From Sulfurovum sp. (lineage in GTDB: Bacteria > Campylobacterota > Campylobacteria > Campylobacterales > Sulfurovaceae): 11,942 nt of DNA. How positions within the stretch are numbered: the stretch's first letter is position 1; the number at the start of each line of letters is the position of its first letter. The stretch is taken from positions 1-11,942 of the forward strand of contig QNZW01000039.1 in NCBI GenBank assembly GCA_003978375.1. The letters are read 5' to 3'. Shown piece after piece: positions 5,186 through 11,942 of this stretch. Both the position numbers and the translations under genes were made by a program. The notes below the pieces were generated by a model that saw nothing but the letters and a program-made list of their open reading frames with translations, was not told the DNA's origin and did not search any database.

Positions 5186-6589
5186 TTATAGCAATGGTGC
5201 AAAAACTTTCATAATATTTTCAACAGCTTCTCTTCGTTTTGTTACTTTCTGCATCCCTATGGAAGCACTTTTCATAAGTTCTTCCATCCATATTTCTAGA
5301 TTTTTGATAAATGCTTCTGAATAGACAAAGGTGACAACTTCATAGTTGAGGAATAGACTACGATTATCTAAATTAACCGAACCAACCATGCCTCCTTCAT
5401 TGTCAAAAAGTATTGCCTTGGCATGTAACATCCCACCTTCATAAAGTACGACATCTACACCAACATTATCAAGCTCTCTCATATAAGAGCTTCTTCCCAA
5501 ATCTGACAAGAGATGATCAGATGTTTTTGGGGTGATGAGCTTCACATCTACGCCCTTATGTTGTGCGACTATTAGGGCTTGTACTAAATTGTCATCAGGA
5601 ACAAAATAGGGTGTGACTATCCAAATACGTTCTTTGGCATTATAAATAGCATCCAATAGTGCTTCATAAAGTGCATCCTTTGGAATATCTGGGCCAGAAG
5701 GAACTACCTGCACTATTTGTGTGCCACTATACACTGTCTTATGCACAAAATCTTTTTTGGGTCTCTCTTTTGTTGCGTACTCCCAATCATTTTGAAAAAT
5801 AGAATAAAAATCATTCACCGAAGGCCCTTCAAGTGTGTACATCAGATCTTTCCAGCGTCTATTCCCATCTTCTTCTCCCATGTAATCATTACTTAAGTTC
5901 ATGCCTCCACTTAAAAGTCGTTCTTTATCAAAAAGATATATTTTACGATGATTTCTTAGATTTAAATAATTTTGAAAAGGACGTTTTTTAATAGATACAA
6001 AAAAATTTACTTCTCCTCCAGCCTCTCTAAGTGACTTAAATTTACGTTGATTAAAATAAATTTTTAGTGAACCCACCAAATCTAAAAGCAAACGTACGCG
6101 TACACCTTCTTTTGCTTTTTGCGTCAATGCTTCTAAAATCACTTCTGTTGTTTTGTCAAATTCAAACAAATACGTAGAAAAATCTATACTCTGTGTGGAG
6201 CGGTGTATCTCTTTTAATATTCTTTCATAGGCATCTGTGCTACTAAAAATAAATTCAAAATGATTACCTGTGGTCGCTTGAGGTATACCATTTTTTTCTA
6301 AAATGCCCAATATACCATGACTAGAGTCATCAACCGTGTATGTTTCATGTTGGTCTGGTTTATGAAAATTTACATATGCTTTTTTGTGTTTGCTTTCACG
6401 TTTGCGTATGCCTATTACAAAGTAAAGTGGTACAGAAATCAAAGGCAAAAAAAGAATAGCCATTATCCATGAAATCATCCCTGTAGGAGAACGTTTTTGA
6501 TAAAGTATATGTCCAATTGCGGTAAATGTAAGTAGTCCACTCACAATGATAAAAATATATGTAGGTAAAAACTCCATTATGTCTGTCAT
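5186..6589 (-). CDS. cls: Cardiolipin synthase, phospholipase D type
   Basis: A 467-residue protein with the full layout of bacterial cardiolipin synthases (usually about 470-510 residues). Two N-terminal membrane segments (about 8-29 and 38-60, separated by a KRSPTG loop) precede two phospholipase D domains. Both HKD motifs are intact: His214-Lys216-Asp221 followed by GGMN, and His389-Lys391-Asp396 followed by GSVNLD. The enzyme joins two phosphatidylglycerols to give cardiolipin and glycerol at the inner membrane. The ATG at 6589 has AAAGGA eight bases before it; a second ATG four codons later is less well placed. It lies downstream of gltX on the same strand but has its own predicted promoter. 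Which cls paralogue it matches cannot be told from sequence alone. Confidence 0.87.
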   Translation of the reverse strand: MTDIMEFLPTYIFIIVSGLLTFTAIGHILYQKRSPTGMISWIMAILFLPLISVPLYFVIGIRKRESKHKKAYVNFHKPDQHETYTVDDSSHGILGILEKNGIPQATTGNHFEFIFSSTDAYERILKEIHRSTQSIDFSTYLFEFDKTTEVILEALTQKAKEGVRVRLLLDLVGSLKIYFNQRKFKSLREAGGEVNFFVSIKKRPFQNYLNLRNHRKIYLFDKERLLSGGMNLSNDYMGEEDGNRRWKDLMYTLEGPSVNDFYSIFQNDWEYATKERPKKDFVHKTVYSGTQIVQVVPSGPDIPKDALYEALLDAIYNAKERIWIVTPYFVPDDNLVQALIVAQHKGVDVKLITPKTSDHLLSDLGRSSYMRELDNVGVDVVLYEGGMLHAKAILFDNEGGMVGSVNLDNRSLFLNYEVVTFVYSEAFIKNLEIWMEELMKSASIGMQKVTKRREAVENIMKVFAPLL

Positions 6590-6630
6590 TAAAATTTCCT
6601 TTCCCTAAAAGCGAAAATATTGCTGATGAC

Positions 6631-6639
6631 ATTATATCA
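6631..6639 (-). promoter_or_regulatory. Predicted extended -10 promoter of cls
   Basis: On the minus strand TGA-TATAAT is a consensus extended -10, predicting a start near 6624 and a leader of about 35 nt. A -35 box at the usual spacing would fall at 6654-6659, inside the perfect palindrome 6652-6677. Confidence 0.5.
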
Positions 6640-6651
6640 AATATGCTTCAT

Positions 6652-6677
6652 TGTATATTTGCAAGTGCAAATATACA
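6652..6677. repeat. 26-bp perfect palindrome between gltX and cls
   Basis: TGTATATTTGCA (6652-6663), two centre bases, and its exact reverse complement TGCAAATATACA (6666-6677). It begins directly after the gltX stop codon (6680-6678). No T-run follows on either strand, so it does not look like an intrinsic terminator. Its overlap with the -35 region of the predicted cls promoter suggests an operator for a dimeric regulator; it might also act as an RNA hairpin at the end of the gltX message. Confidence 0.7.
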
Positions 6678-8063
6678 TTACATGGCTGTTATTATTGCCT
6701 TCTCAATCCTCTTAATCGTTTCATCTGTACCTAAAATGCTCATTACTTCATCCATACCTGCTCCTGTCATACTTCCCATAAGTGCCACACGTAAAGGCAT
6801 ACCTATTTTCCCAAAACCTATCTCTTTTTCTTCTACTATCTTTTCCATCACTGCATGAAAAGCTTCCTGCGTAGTAGGGTGTGCTTCTTTCAGCATTTGT
6901 ACGAAGGTACCCAATATCTCTTTGGCTTCACCTTTGAAGGCTTTTTTAGATGATTTTTCATCATAACTTTGAGGTGCATGCAAGATAAGCTTGATTTGTG
7001 TTGCTAATTCTACAAGTGTTTTGCCTCTCTCTTTGGTAGCGTGTAAAATATCTGATGCCTTTTCATTGCCAGTCAAATCAACACCAAAATCTTTAAGAAG
7101 TGTTATAAGTTTCTCATCAGATGCTTCTTTAATATAGTGTGCATTAAGCCAAAGCAATTTATCTAAATTATAATTTGAGGATGACTTGTTGATATTATGC
7201 GGATCAAAAAGTGCAATCATCTCTTCAAGGCTAAATATCTCTTGGTCTCCATGACTCCACCCTAAACGCACAAGAAAATTTAACAATGCTTCGGGCAAAT
7301 AACCCATAGTTTTATACGCCATCACATCGGTTGCACCATCACGCTTGGAAAGTTTTTTACCTTGCTCATTGTTTATCATTGCCACATGATAAAAATTTGG
7401 TATTTTAAATCCTAAGGCTTGATACACCACTATTTGCTTAGGTGTATTATAAAGATGATCATCTCCACGTATCACATCAGTTAGCCCCATCAATGCATCA
7501 TCAATCGCCACCACAAAATTATATGTGGGTGCACCATCTGCACGTGCGATGACAAAATCATCTACTTCAGAGGCTGCAATGTTTATTTCGCCTTTGATAC
7601 CATCAACAAATGAAATAGTCCCTTCTTGTGGCGCTTTGATACGAATAACAGGATCTACACCCTCTGGTGGTGTGCCTGTAAAGTCACGGTAACGCCCATC
7701 ATAACGAGTACGCTCATTTTTTGCCATCTGTTCTTCACGCAAAGTTGCTAATTCCTCTTTGGTCATATAACACTTATATGCTTTACCCTCTTCTAATAGC
7801 TGGTCTATATACTTTTTGTAAAGTTCAAAACGCTTAGACTGATAAACTACTTCGCCATCATGCTCCATCCCTACCCATTCAAAAGCTTTTAAGATGGCAT
7901 CTTTGGCTTCTTCAGAATTACGTGCCATATCAGTATCTTCTATACGCAGTAAAAACTTTCCATTATTATGCTTAGCTGTAAGCCAAGAAAAGAGAGCCGT
8001 TCGTAAACCACCAATATGTAAGTAGCCTGTGGGAGAGGGTGCAAAACGTGTAACAACTGACAT
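6678..8063 (-). CDS. gltX: Glutamyl-tRNA synthetase
   Basis: A 461-residue class I aminoacyl-tRNA synthetase that charges tRNA-Glu (and, in bacteria without GlnRS, sometimes tRNA-Gln). The catalytic fold is shown by RFAPSPTGYLHIGG (6-19, HIGH-type), the LRIEDTD segment (39-45), DDHLYNTPKQ (201-210) and KLSKRDG (237-243, KMSKS-type). The helical anticodon-binding part runs to GMPLRVALMGSMTGAGM. The zinc-site region keeps only one Cys (98) and has GRYR where a Cys is often found, so a zinc is unlikely. AAGG lies seven bases before the third of three tandem ATGs (8063); the ATGs at 8069 and 8066 are closer to it and less likely. Campylobacterota often have two gltX genes, one specialised for tRNA-Gln; which this is cannot be settled here. 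Confidence 0.93.
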   Translation of the reverse strand: MSVVTRFAPSPTGYLHIGGLRTALFSWLTAKHNNGKFLLRIEDTDMARNSEEAKDAILKAFEWVGMEHDGEVVYQSKRFELYKKYIDQLLEEGKAYKCYMTKEELATLREEQMAKNERTRYDGRYRDFTGTPPEGVDPVIRIKAPQEGTISFVDGIKGEINIAASEVDDFVIARADGAPTYNFVVAIDDALMGLTDVIRGDDHLYNTPKQIVVYQALGFKIPNFYHVAMINNEQGKKLSKRDGATDVMAYKTMGYLPEALLNFLVRLGWSHGDQEIFSLEEMIALFDPHNINKSSSNYNLDKLLWLNAHYIKEASDEKLITLLKDFGVDLTGNEKASDILHATKERGKTLVELATQIKLILHAPQSYDEKSSKKAFKGEAKEILGTFVQMLKEAHPTTQEAFHAVMEKIVEEKEIGFGKIGMPLRVALMGSMTGAGMDEVMSILGTDETIKRIEKAIITAM

Positions 8064-8177
8064 CATCATACCTTATCATATAAATTATGTGATTGTATCG
8101 TAAATGAGGTTAAGGAGGATTTTTTTCTTTCTATTAAATTTTAGAGATGTTTTTTATTGTGTATAGCCAATCATGCT

Positions 8178-8197
8178 CACCATCTTTTAAGATGGTG
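8178..8197. repeat. Hairpin between the ComEA-like gene and gltX
   Basis: CACCATCTT-TT-AAGATGGTG is a perfect 9-bp inverted repeat with a 2-base centre. It sits 24-43 bases past the ComEA-like stop and is the most GC-containing stem in the window's intergenic DNA. A T-run is missing on both strands, so termination is possible but not demonstrated. Confidence 0.5.
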
Positions 8198-8201
8198 GCA
8201 T

Positions 8202-8219
8202 TAGTGTATCATCACACTA
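8202..8219. repeat. Inverted repeat at the ComEA-like stop codon
   Basis: TAGTGT (8202-8207) and ACACTA (8214-8219) form a perfect 6-bp stem around ATCATC, one base past the ComEA-like stop. Together with 8178-8197 it makes a tandem-hairpin 3' end for that gene. Confidence 0.4.
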
Positions 8220-8220
8220 G

Positions 8221-8763
8221 TTAGTTTTTCTTTTTTGACTTTGTTTTTTTGGTTTTTTTTGCTTTTGTTCTTTTTGTTTTTGTTTTTTTAGCTTTGGTTT
8301 TTAACTCTTTTTGCTTATCATCCATCGATTTTATTTTACGTTTAGATTTTTTTTCAGCTTTTTCTTTTGTTTTTTTACCTTTGCTTTTCTTTGCAGATCT
8401 CTCTTCTATATCTTTTTTAGCTGCTGTTTTCTTTTTAGATACTGTTTCTTTGGCATCTTTTTTATGTGAAGTTGCTCTTTTTTTAGTAGATTTTGTAACT
8501 TTTTTTACATCTGCACTAGATTTTACATTATGTTGAATGTTTGATGCTGTTTGTTCACCAATACCTTCTACTCTTTGCACATCTTCAAAAGACTTAAACT
8601 TACCTTTTCTTCTCTCTTTTATAATGGCATCTGCTTTTACATCACCTATCCCATTGATTTCCATAAGTTCTGATTTTGAAGCTGAATTGAGTTGACTAAG
8701 ACTCATTCCAAATAGTGTTGTGGTTGCCAATAGCGCAACGGCTATCATCATTTTTTTTAGCAT
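8221..8763 (-). CDS. Exported ComEA-like helix-hairpin-helix protein with Lys-rich tail
   Basis: A 180-residue protein in three parts. Residues 1-20 are a signal peptide or membrane anchor (MLKKMMIAVALLATTTLFG). Residues 25-80 are a ComEA-type tandem helix-hairpin-helix domain (LNSASKSELMEINGIGDVKA and QRVEGIGEQTA), which binds DNA without sequence preference. Residues 81-180 are a low-complexity tail with 43 lysines plus many Ser, Thr and Ala, like histone H1 tails. ComEA binds incoming DNA in the periplasm during natural transformation; small epsilonproteobacterial ComEA proteins normally end soon after the domain. I chose the ATG at 8763 because AAAAGGA lies nine bases upstream and it exposes the signal peptide; an earlier in-frame ATG at 8811 would bury it. 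The tail is probably non-globular and could coat DNA or bind the envelope. The comE name is withheld since transformation is not shown. Confidence 0.75.
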   Translation of the reverse strand: MLKKMMIAVALLATTTLFGMSLSQLNSASKSELMEINGIGDVKADAIIKERRKGKFKSFEDVQRVEGIGEQTASNIQHNVKSSADVKKVTKSTKKRATSHKKDAKETVSKKKTAAKKDIEERSAKKSKGKKTKEKAEKKSKRKIKSMDDKQKELKTKAKKTKTKRTKAKKTKKTKSKKKN

Positions 8764-8791
8764 TATTCTTTTCCTTTTGAAATAATAAATT

Positions 8792-8808
8792 TTGGATCTT
8801 ATATCCAA
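8792..8808. repeat. Inverted repeat in the ComEA-like leader
   Basis: TTGGAT-CTTAT-ATCCAA, a perfect 6-bp inverted repeat with a 5-base centre. It lies just past the predicted start of transcription (about 8809 on the minus strand) and could be an operator or the first hairpin of the mRNA. Confidence 0.35.
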
Positions 8809-8812
8809 CACA

Positions 8813-8830
8813 AAGATTATAACTAATCTT
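8813..8830. promoter_or_regulatory. ComEA-like -10 box inside an inverted repeat
   Basis: On the minus strand TATAAT (8821-8816) is a consensus -10. It lies within AAGATTA-TAAC-TAATCTT, a perfect 7-bp inverted repeat (8813-8830). A dimeric protein bound here would cover the -10. No good -35 is seen at 17 bases. Confidence 0.4.
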
Positions 8831-8884
8831 CTCTTGTAAACATTATCGTTTGCCTACAAATACTACTTTCTTATCGTGAGTTAA

Positions 8885-8912
8885 TTGTGTAGTAATAAAG
8901 CTAGTGTATAAT
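8885..8912 (+). promoter_or_regulatory. Predicted promoter of the WecA-like gene
   Basis: TTGTGT (8885-8890), 16 bases, then TATAAT (8907-8912). The predicted start is near 8919, giving a short leader. The -10 overlaps the left arm of TAGTGTA (8902-8908) / TACACTA (8930-8936), a 7-bp inverted repeat that spans the start site. Confidence 0.45.
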
Positions 8913-8937
8913 ATAAAAAAAATACAAAGTACACTAA

Positions 8938-9945
8938 ATGCTAAAACTCTTTCTCTATGCCTTCTTTATCGCTTTTATCACCCTTTTGGTGGTTATATAT
9001 TTTACACATAAATATCATCTGTTTATCGACAACAATGAAGAAGATAAGCCTCAAAATTTTCATACCAACTCTACCCCACGTGCTGGTGGCATTGGTATTC
9101 TTTTTGGACTTGTTCCTCTTGCTTTTATTCCTCTTGGTTTAGAGTTTATACCTTCTATACTCTTTGCTTTTTTAAGTGGTATTTTTGAAGATTTTCATAA
9201 TTCACTCAGTCCTAAACTTCGTCTTCTTTTACAGTTTATTGCTGCATTTATGGGCGTATGGCTCACTGATGCAGTGGTTACGTATTTGGGTGTAGGCATA
9301 ACATTGCCTTATTGGTTGGGTGCAGTTTTTACTCTCTTTGCTATTGTTGGTATGATGAATGCTATCAATATTATTGATGGCTTCAATGGCTTGGCTTCAG
9401 GAGTGATACTGTTTATACTCATCTCTTTTGCTGTCATAAGTTATGAACAAAACAATCATGACATTTTTTCTATGGTCACCGTTGTTTTTGGTGCTACGTT
9501 TGGATTTTTTATACTTAATTTCCCAAAAGGTAAAATATTTTTAGGCGATGGTGGTGCTTATATGTTAGGGTTTATCGTTGCTATGATTGGTATTTTTTTG
9601 GCGAGTAAATATGAAAGTGTAAGTCCTTGGTATGTACTTGCTATTTTTATCTATCCTGTGTGGGAAGTACTCTTTTCTATCATACGAAAACTCTCTATAG
9701 GACTCTCTCCTATGCAACCAGATAGCTATCATTTACATATGCTTATCTATAGACAAATTACAAAAAACAATCCACTTACTTCTGTTTTTATATGGGTGAG
9801 CATTCTTCCTAGTATGCTACTCTCCACCTACTATGCCAATAGCTCCATCTATAATATTTTTATTGCTTTTGGTTTTATATGTTGTTATCTTATACTCTAC
9901 TATTATCTCTATAAAAAAGATACCCAACATAGCAAAAACCCTTAG
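8938..9945 (+). CDS. WecA/WbpL-family polyprenyl-phosphate sugar-1-phosphate transferase
   Basis: A 335-residue integral membrane protein of glycosyltransferase family 4 (MraY/WecA), with about ten hydrophobic segments. These enzymes move a sugar-1-phosphate from a UDP-sugar to undecaprenyl phosphate and so start a lipid-linked glycan. Conserved parts are TPRAGGIGILFG (46-57), GIFEDFHNSLSPKLRLLLQF (81-100), NAINIIDGFNGLASG (141-155, with the catalytic-type Asp147), FLGDGGAYMLGF (201-212) and HLHML (265-269). The usual Asp-Asp pair is Glu84-Asp85, as in some O-antigen-type relatives. The HLH motif and lack of MraY-specific sequence argue against peptidoglycan MraY. The ATG at 8938 lacks a clear ribosome site. 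It converges with pglB, 52 bases apart. The donor sugar cannot be read from the sequence. Confidence 0.85.
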   Translation: MLKLFLYAFFIAFITLLVVIYFTHKYHLFIDNNEEDKPQNFHTNSTPRAGGIGILFGLVPLAFIPLGLEFIPSILFAFLSGIFEDFHNSLSPKLRLLLQFIAAFMGVWLTDAVVTYLGVGITLPYWLGAVFTLFAIVGMMNAINIIDGFNGLASGVILFILISFAVISYEQNNHDIFSMVTVVFGATFGFFILNFPKGKIFLGDGGAYMLGFIVAMIGIFLASKYESVSPWYVLAIFIYPVWEVLFSIIRKLSIGLSPMQPDSYHLHMLIYRQITKNNPLTSVFIWVSILPSMLLSTYYANSSIYNIFIAFGFICCYLILYYYLYKKDTQHSKNP

Positions 9946-9997
9946 AAAATTCATCGATAATTATGTGTAGATCTTAACCTTTGCTATTTGGATAAAA

Positions 9998-11942
9998 CTA
10001 TTTTTTTAATTTATAAATTTTGCTATAGGGTGACGATACCACTAAATCAAAAAGATTTTTATCATATTTTCCAAGTATGAACATTTGTACATAGGTTGAA
10101 TTAAATGTCTGATTATCCATCACGATAAAATTTCCATGGCTTTTCATATATACTGCACTATACTCTCCATCAAGGTGAAACATTTGTGAAAATAATTTTA
10201 TTTTACCTGTGGGTGTATTTTGTGTTACAATAAAGTGTGTTAATGTTTTTGTCTCTTTTCCCAAACGAATTTCACCCTTTTTTGTATCTACAACAATGCC
10301 ATTATTTAAAATCACTACACCATCTTTTCCACTACTGCGTACAGAAGTAGGATAAAATGATATCTTCCGTTTGCTTTTTCCTGTTGTTAAATCTAAATTA
10401 CCAAAAATTGCCACTGTAGGAAAAATATTTAACATTCTATAAGGAAGATACAAATAAATATCTCTTGTTTTTTTAGGAAGTTTATAGTTACTACTATCCA
10501 TATCTGCTAACATAAGATTAGGGTCTTTTTGGTCTTTTTGTTTATTTCGAAAGAGTACATCTGCCACAGGGCCAATCCCCGCATGATATATATCCCCTTC
10601 ATTATTTTGCATTTTAAATTTAGCAGGAATTTTTTCTTCATTGTTATCTGCAAGATACTTTTTGTGAGACTCCACACCTTCTACATACGTCTCAACAGCC
10701 AAACGGCTAAAGTTTGCTGCGAGTTCTGCTGAAGGGGTTTGCATAATGGTTGAGATAATAAAATTATCATTTTGATGTTTCCCTCCATCAATAAGCGTAT
10801 TGGTATCTGAGTAATACCATAACGGATACCCATAATCCCACCAACTAAGCGTATAGTCTTTTTCATTGGCTATGGCATTAAGCTTAGCAAGGTCTTTTAC
10901 TTCAGCATTTTTTAAAACTGTTGGCACTCTATAGCCTATAATATGTGTAATATTAGGATAGAGCATCATTGCCGTAGCAACAACAATAAACCCATATTTA
11001 AGTTTGCCATCCTTAAATAAATCCCCAATAATAAAAAAAAGATAAATAGCTGACATAGCTGCAATAGGCACAGCGTAGACAGTAAATCTCAATCCACCCC
11101 ATAGTGCAAATATACCTATGCCAATAAGTGGCAAAGCCAAAATAAATGCTTTATGGCGTATTACCAACAAAATATATCCTATAAAAGAGAGCAATAATCC
11201 TATTTCAGAACCAGAGATACGATTTGCAAACGTATTAAATGGTATTTTACCTGCTTCTCTAACTGTTTGATGTACCCCATAAAAATGGAGTCCTGATACT
11301 TCTGTTCCAGTAACAATATAATCCATCGTTTTATTGATCATTAAGGAAAATACATTACCAAAATACATAAAAGAAATTAAAAGTATTCCAGAGGCTACCA
11401 TCAGTTTTTTTTGTGGTATCTTTGTTCTTTTAAAGAAAAAATAGAGCATCACAAGCACTATGATTTTTACTATATAATTAAATGGTGCAATAATCGGAAG
11501 GGGAAGTAATGCAAAAAATACCAATATCATAGAGTAATAGGTATTTGTGTCATTACGGTGATACATAAACATATAAAAGGCATAGATAAGTCCCATTGCA
11601 TTAACAATAGATTTACCTTGATCATACAAAAATGGATACACCGCAATTGCAATCGCAGCAAAAAGTGCCGACTTCAATGTAAAATCAATCGTGCTTTTCA
11701 TTAAAAAATAGAGTATAAACATAGGTGCCATAGCTGAGAACATATCCGTATCATAATACCCTGTCATGGTACGATTATAATAACTCCAAGCAATACTTCC
11801 CAACAAAGCTGCAAAAAATCCCCATAATGCTTCTCCATATAATCTGGAAATAAGTATGATAGGTACCACCACTATACTAGAGATAAGTGTAGGCATATAG
11901 AGTGTAATTGTCTCTAAAGAAAAAGGTGTAATCTTAGTAAGC
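9998..11942 (-). CDS. pglB: PglB/STT3 oligosaccharyltransferase, 5' end outside the window
   Basis: The reading frame is open to the right edge, so the N-terminus is missing; the ATG at 11896 is internal. About 647 residues are visible of a family length near 710. PglB transfers a lipid-linked oligosaccharide to Asn of D/E-X-N-X-S/T in periplasmic proteins. The visible part has transmembrane segments, GYYDTDM with the metal-site DxD (about 11746-11753), and TVRE, the TIxE catalytic-loop motif with its Glu at 11255-11257. NRISGSEI follows, with an Arg (11219-11221) 12 residues after that Glu, the spacing of Glu319 and Arg331 in C. lari PglB as I recall it. The periplasmic domain then has WWDYG (10829-10843), DGGKH, and the MxxI motif MLNI (near 10424-10435). 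The first external loop and its Asp lie outside the window. Identification is strong. Confidence 0.93.
   Translation of the reverse strand, partial: LTKITPFSLETITLYMPTLISSIVVVPIILISRLYGEALWGFFAALLGSIAWSYYNRTMTGYYDTDMFSAMAPMFILYFLMKSTIDFTLKSALFAAIAIAVYPFLYDQGKSIVNAMGLIYAFYMFMYHRNDTNTYYSMILVFFALLPLPIIAPFNYIVKIIVLVMLYFFFKRTKIPQKKLMVASGILLISFMYFGNVFSLMINKTMDYIVTGTEVSGLHFYGVHQTVREAGKIPFNTFANRISGSEIGLLLSFIGYILLVIRHKAFILALPLIGIGIFALWGGLRFTVYAVPIAAMSAIYLFFIIGDLFKDGKLKYGFIVVATAMMLYPNITHIIGYRVPTVLKNAEVKDLAKLNAIANEKDYTLSWWDYGYPLWYYSDTNTLIDGGKHQNDNFIISTIMQTPSAELAANFSRLAVETYVEGVESHKKYLADNNEEKIPAKFKMQNNEGDIYHAGIGPVADVLFRNKQKDQKDPNLMLADMDSSNYKLPKKTRDIYLYLPYRMLNIFPTVAIFGNLDLTTGKSKRKISFYPTSVRSSGKDGVVILNNGIVVDTKKGEIRLGKETKTLTHFIVTQNTPTGKIKLFSQMFHLDGEYSAVYMKSHGNFIVMDNQTFNSTYVQMFILGKYDKNLFDLVVSSPYSKIYKLKK

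Noticed and set aside
6652..6677. The perfect palindrome read as an intrinsic terminator of gltX
   Set aside because: There is no T-run after the stem in the minus-strand direction and the stem is mostly A-T. An operator role fits better, though an RNA role is not excluded.
8112..8118. AAGGAGG on the plus strand as a ribosome site for a missed small gene
   Set aside because: No ATG, GTG or TTG opens a frame of useful length at the right distance; the sequence downstream is a T-rich tract followed by stops.
8764..8811. Upstream ATG (8811) for the ComEA-like protein
   Set aside because: It adds 16 residues before the signal peptide and would require translation from within the predicted promoter and start site.
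1..11942. tRNA, rRNA, CRISPR array, insertion sequence or integrase
   Set aside because: No repeat-spacer pattern, terminal inverted repeats with a transposase, cloverleaf-like sequence or rRNA segment was seen. The S24 repressor is the only phage-like element.

Overview
The window looks like chromosomal DNA from a free-living Campylobacterota (epsilonproteobacterium) of the Sulfurovum/Sulfurimonas kind. The basis is low GC content, an MqnA gene of the futalosine menaquinone route, a PglB/STT3 bacterial oligosaccharyltransferase whose motifs align with Campylobacter PglB, a short DksA/TraR-type zinc-finger protein, and an exported SCP2-like protein of a type I associate with this phylum. The genus is an inference from family resemblance, since no rRNA or other marker is present.

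Layout. 81-1005 (+): a DksA/TraR-like zinc-finger protein, then an exported SCP2-like protein with six cysteines. 1020-1923: a LexA/CI-type S24 repressor (-) facing away from a 37-codon ORF (+) not longer than the usual ORF cut-off. Between them lies a compact divergent promoter region with two copies of ATGT(A)CAATTT. 1920-3775 (-): a moaD-moaE-moeA operon for molybdenum cofactor, tightly packed (moaE and moeA overlap as ATGA), ending stop-to-stop against the small ORF. 3851-4507 (+): mqnA, sharing a very short divergent promoter region with moaD. 4530-5033 (-): a Gly-rich DUF1269-like protein. 5186-6589 (-): a two-HKD cardiolipin synthase-like phospholipase D protein. 6678-8063 (-): gltX. 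8221-8763 (-): an exported ComEA-like helix-hairpin-helix protein with a 100-residue tail that is 43% lysine. 8938-9945 (+): a WecA/WbpL-family polyprenyl-phosphate sugar transferase. 9998-11942 (-): the C-terminal ~650 residues of PglB, running off the right edge.

How the genes may work together. Most are housekeeping: molybdopterin synthase plus MoeA serve molybdoenzymes, MqnA feeds menaquinone for anaerobic respiration, and Cls makes cardiolipin. The WecA-like transferase and PglB sit tail to tail. They could represent initiation and final transfer in a lipid-linked glycan pathway, but their adjacency alone does not prove they share a substrate.

The best candidate for something undescribed is the S24 repressor/small ORF pair at 1020-1923. 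It has the layout of a phage-type genetic switch (cleavable CI/LexA-like repressor, overlapping divergent promoters, paired operator-like boxes, tiny divergent gene) but no phage genes are visible around it. Secondary points are a 26-bp perfect palindrome over the predicted cls promoter, the histone-H1-like tail on an exported ComEA-like protein, and altered motifs in MoeA and MoaE. There is no tRNA, rRNA, CRISPR array or insertion sequence in the window, and no gene-free stretch longer than about 175 bases.
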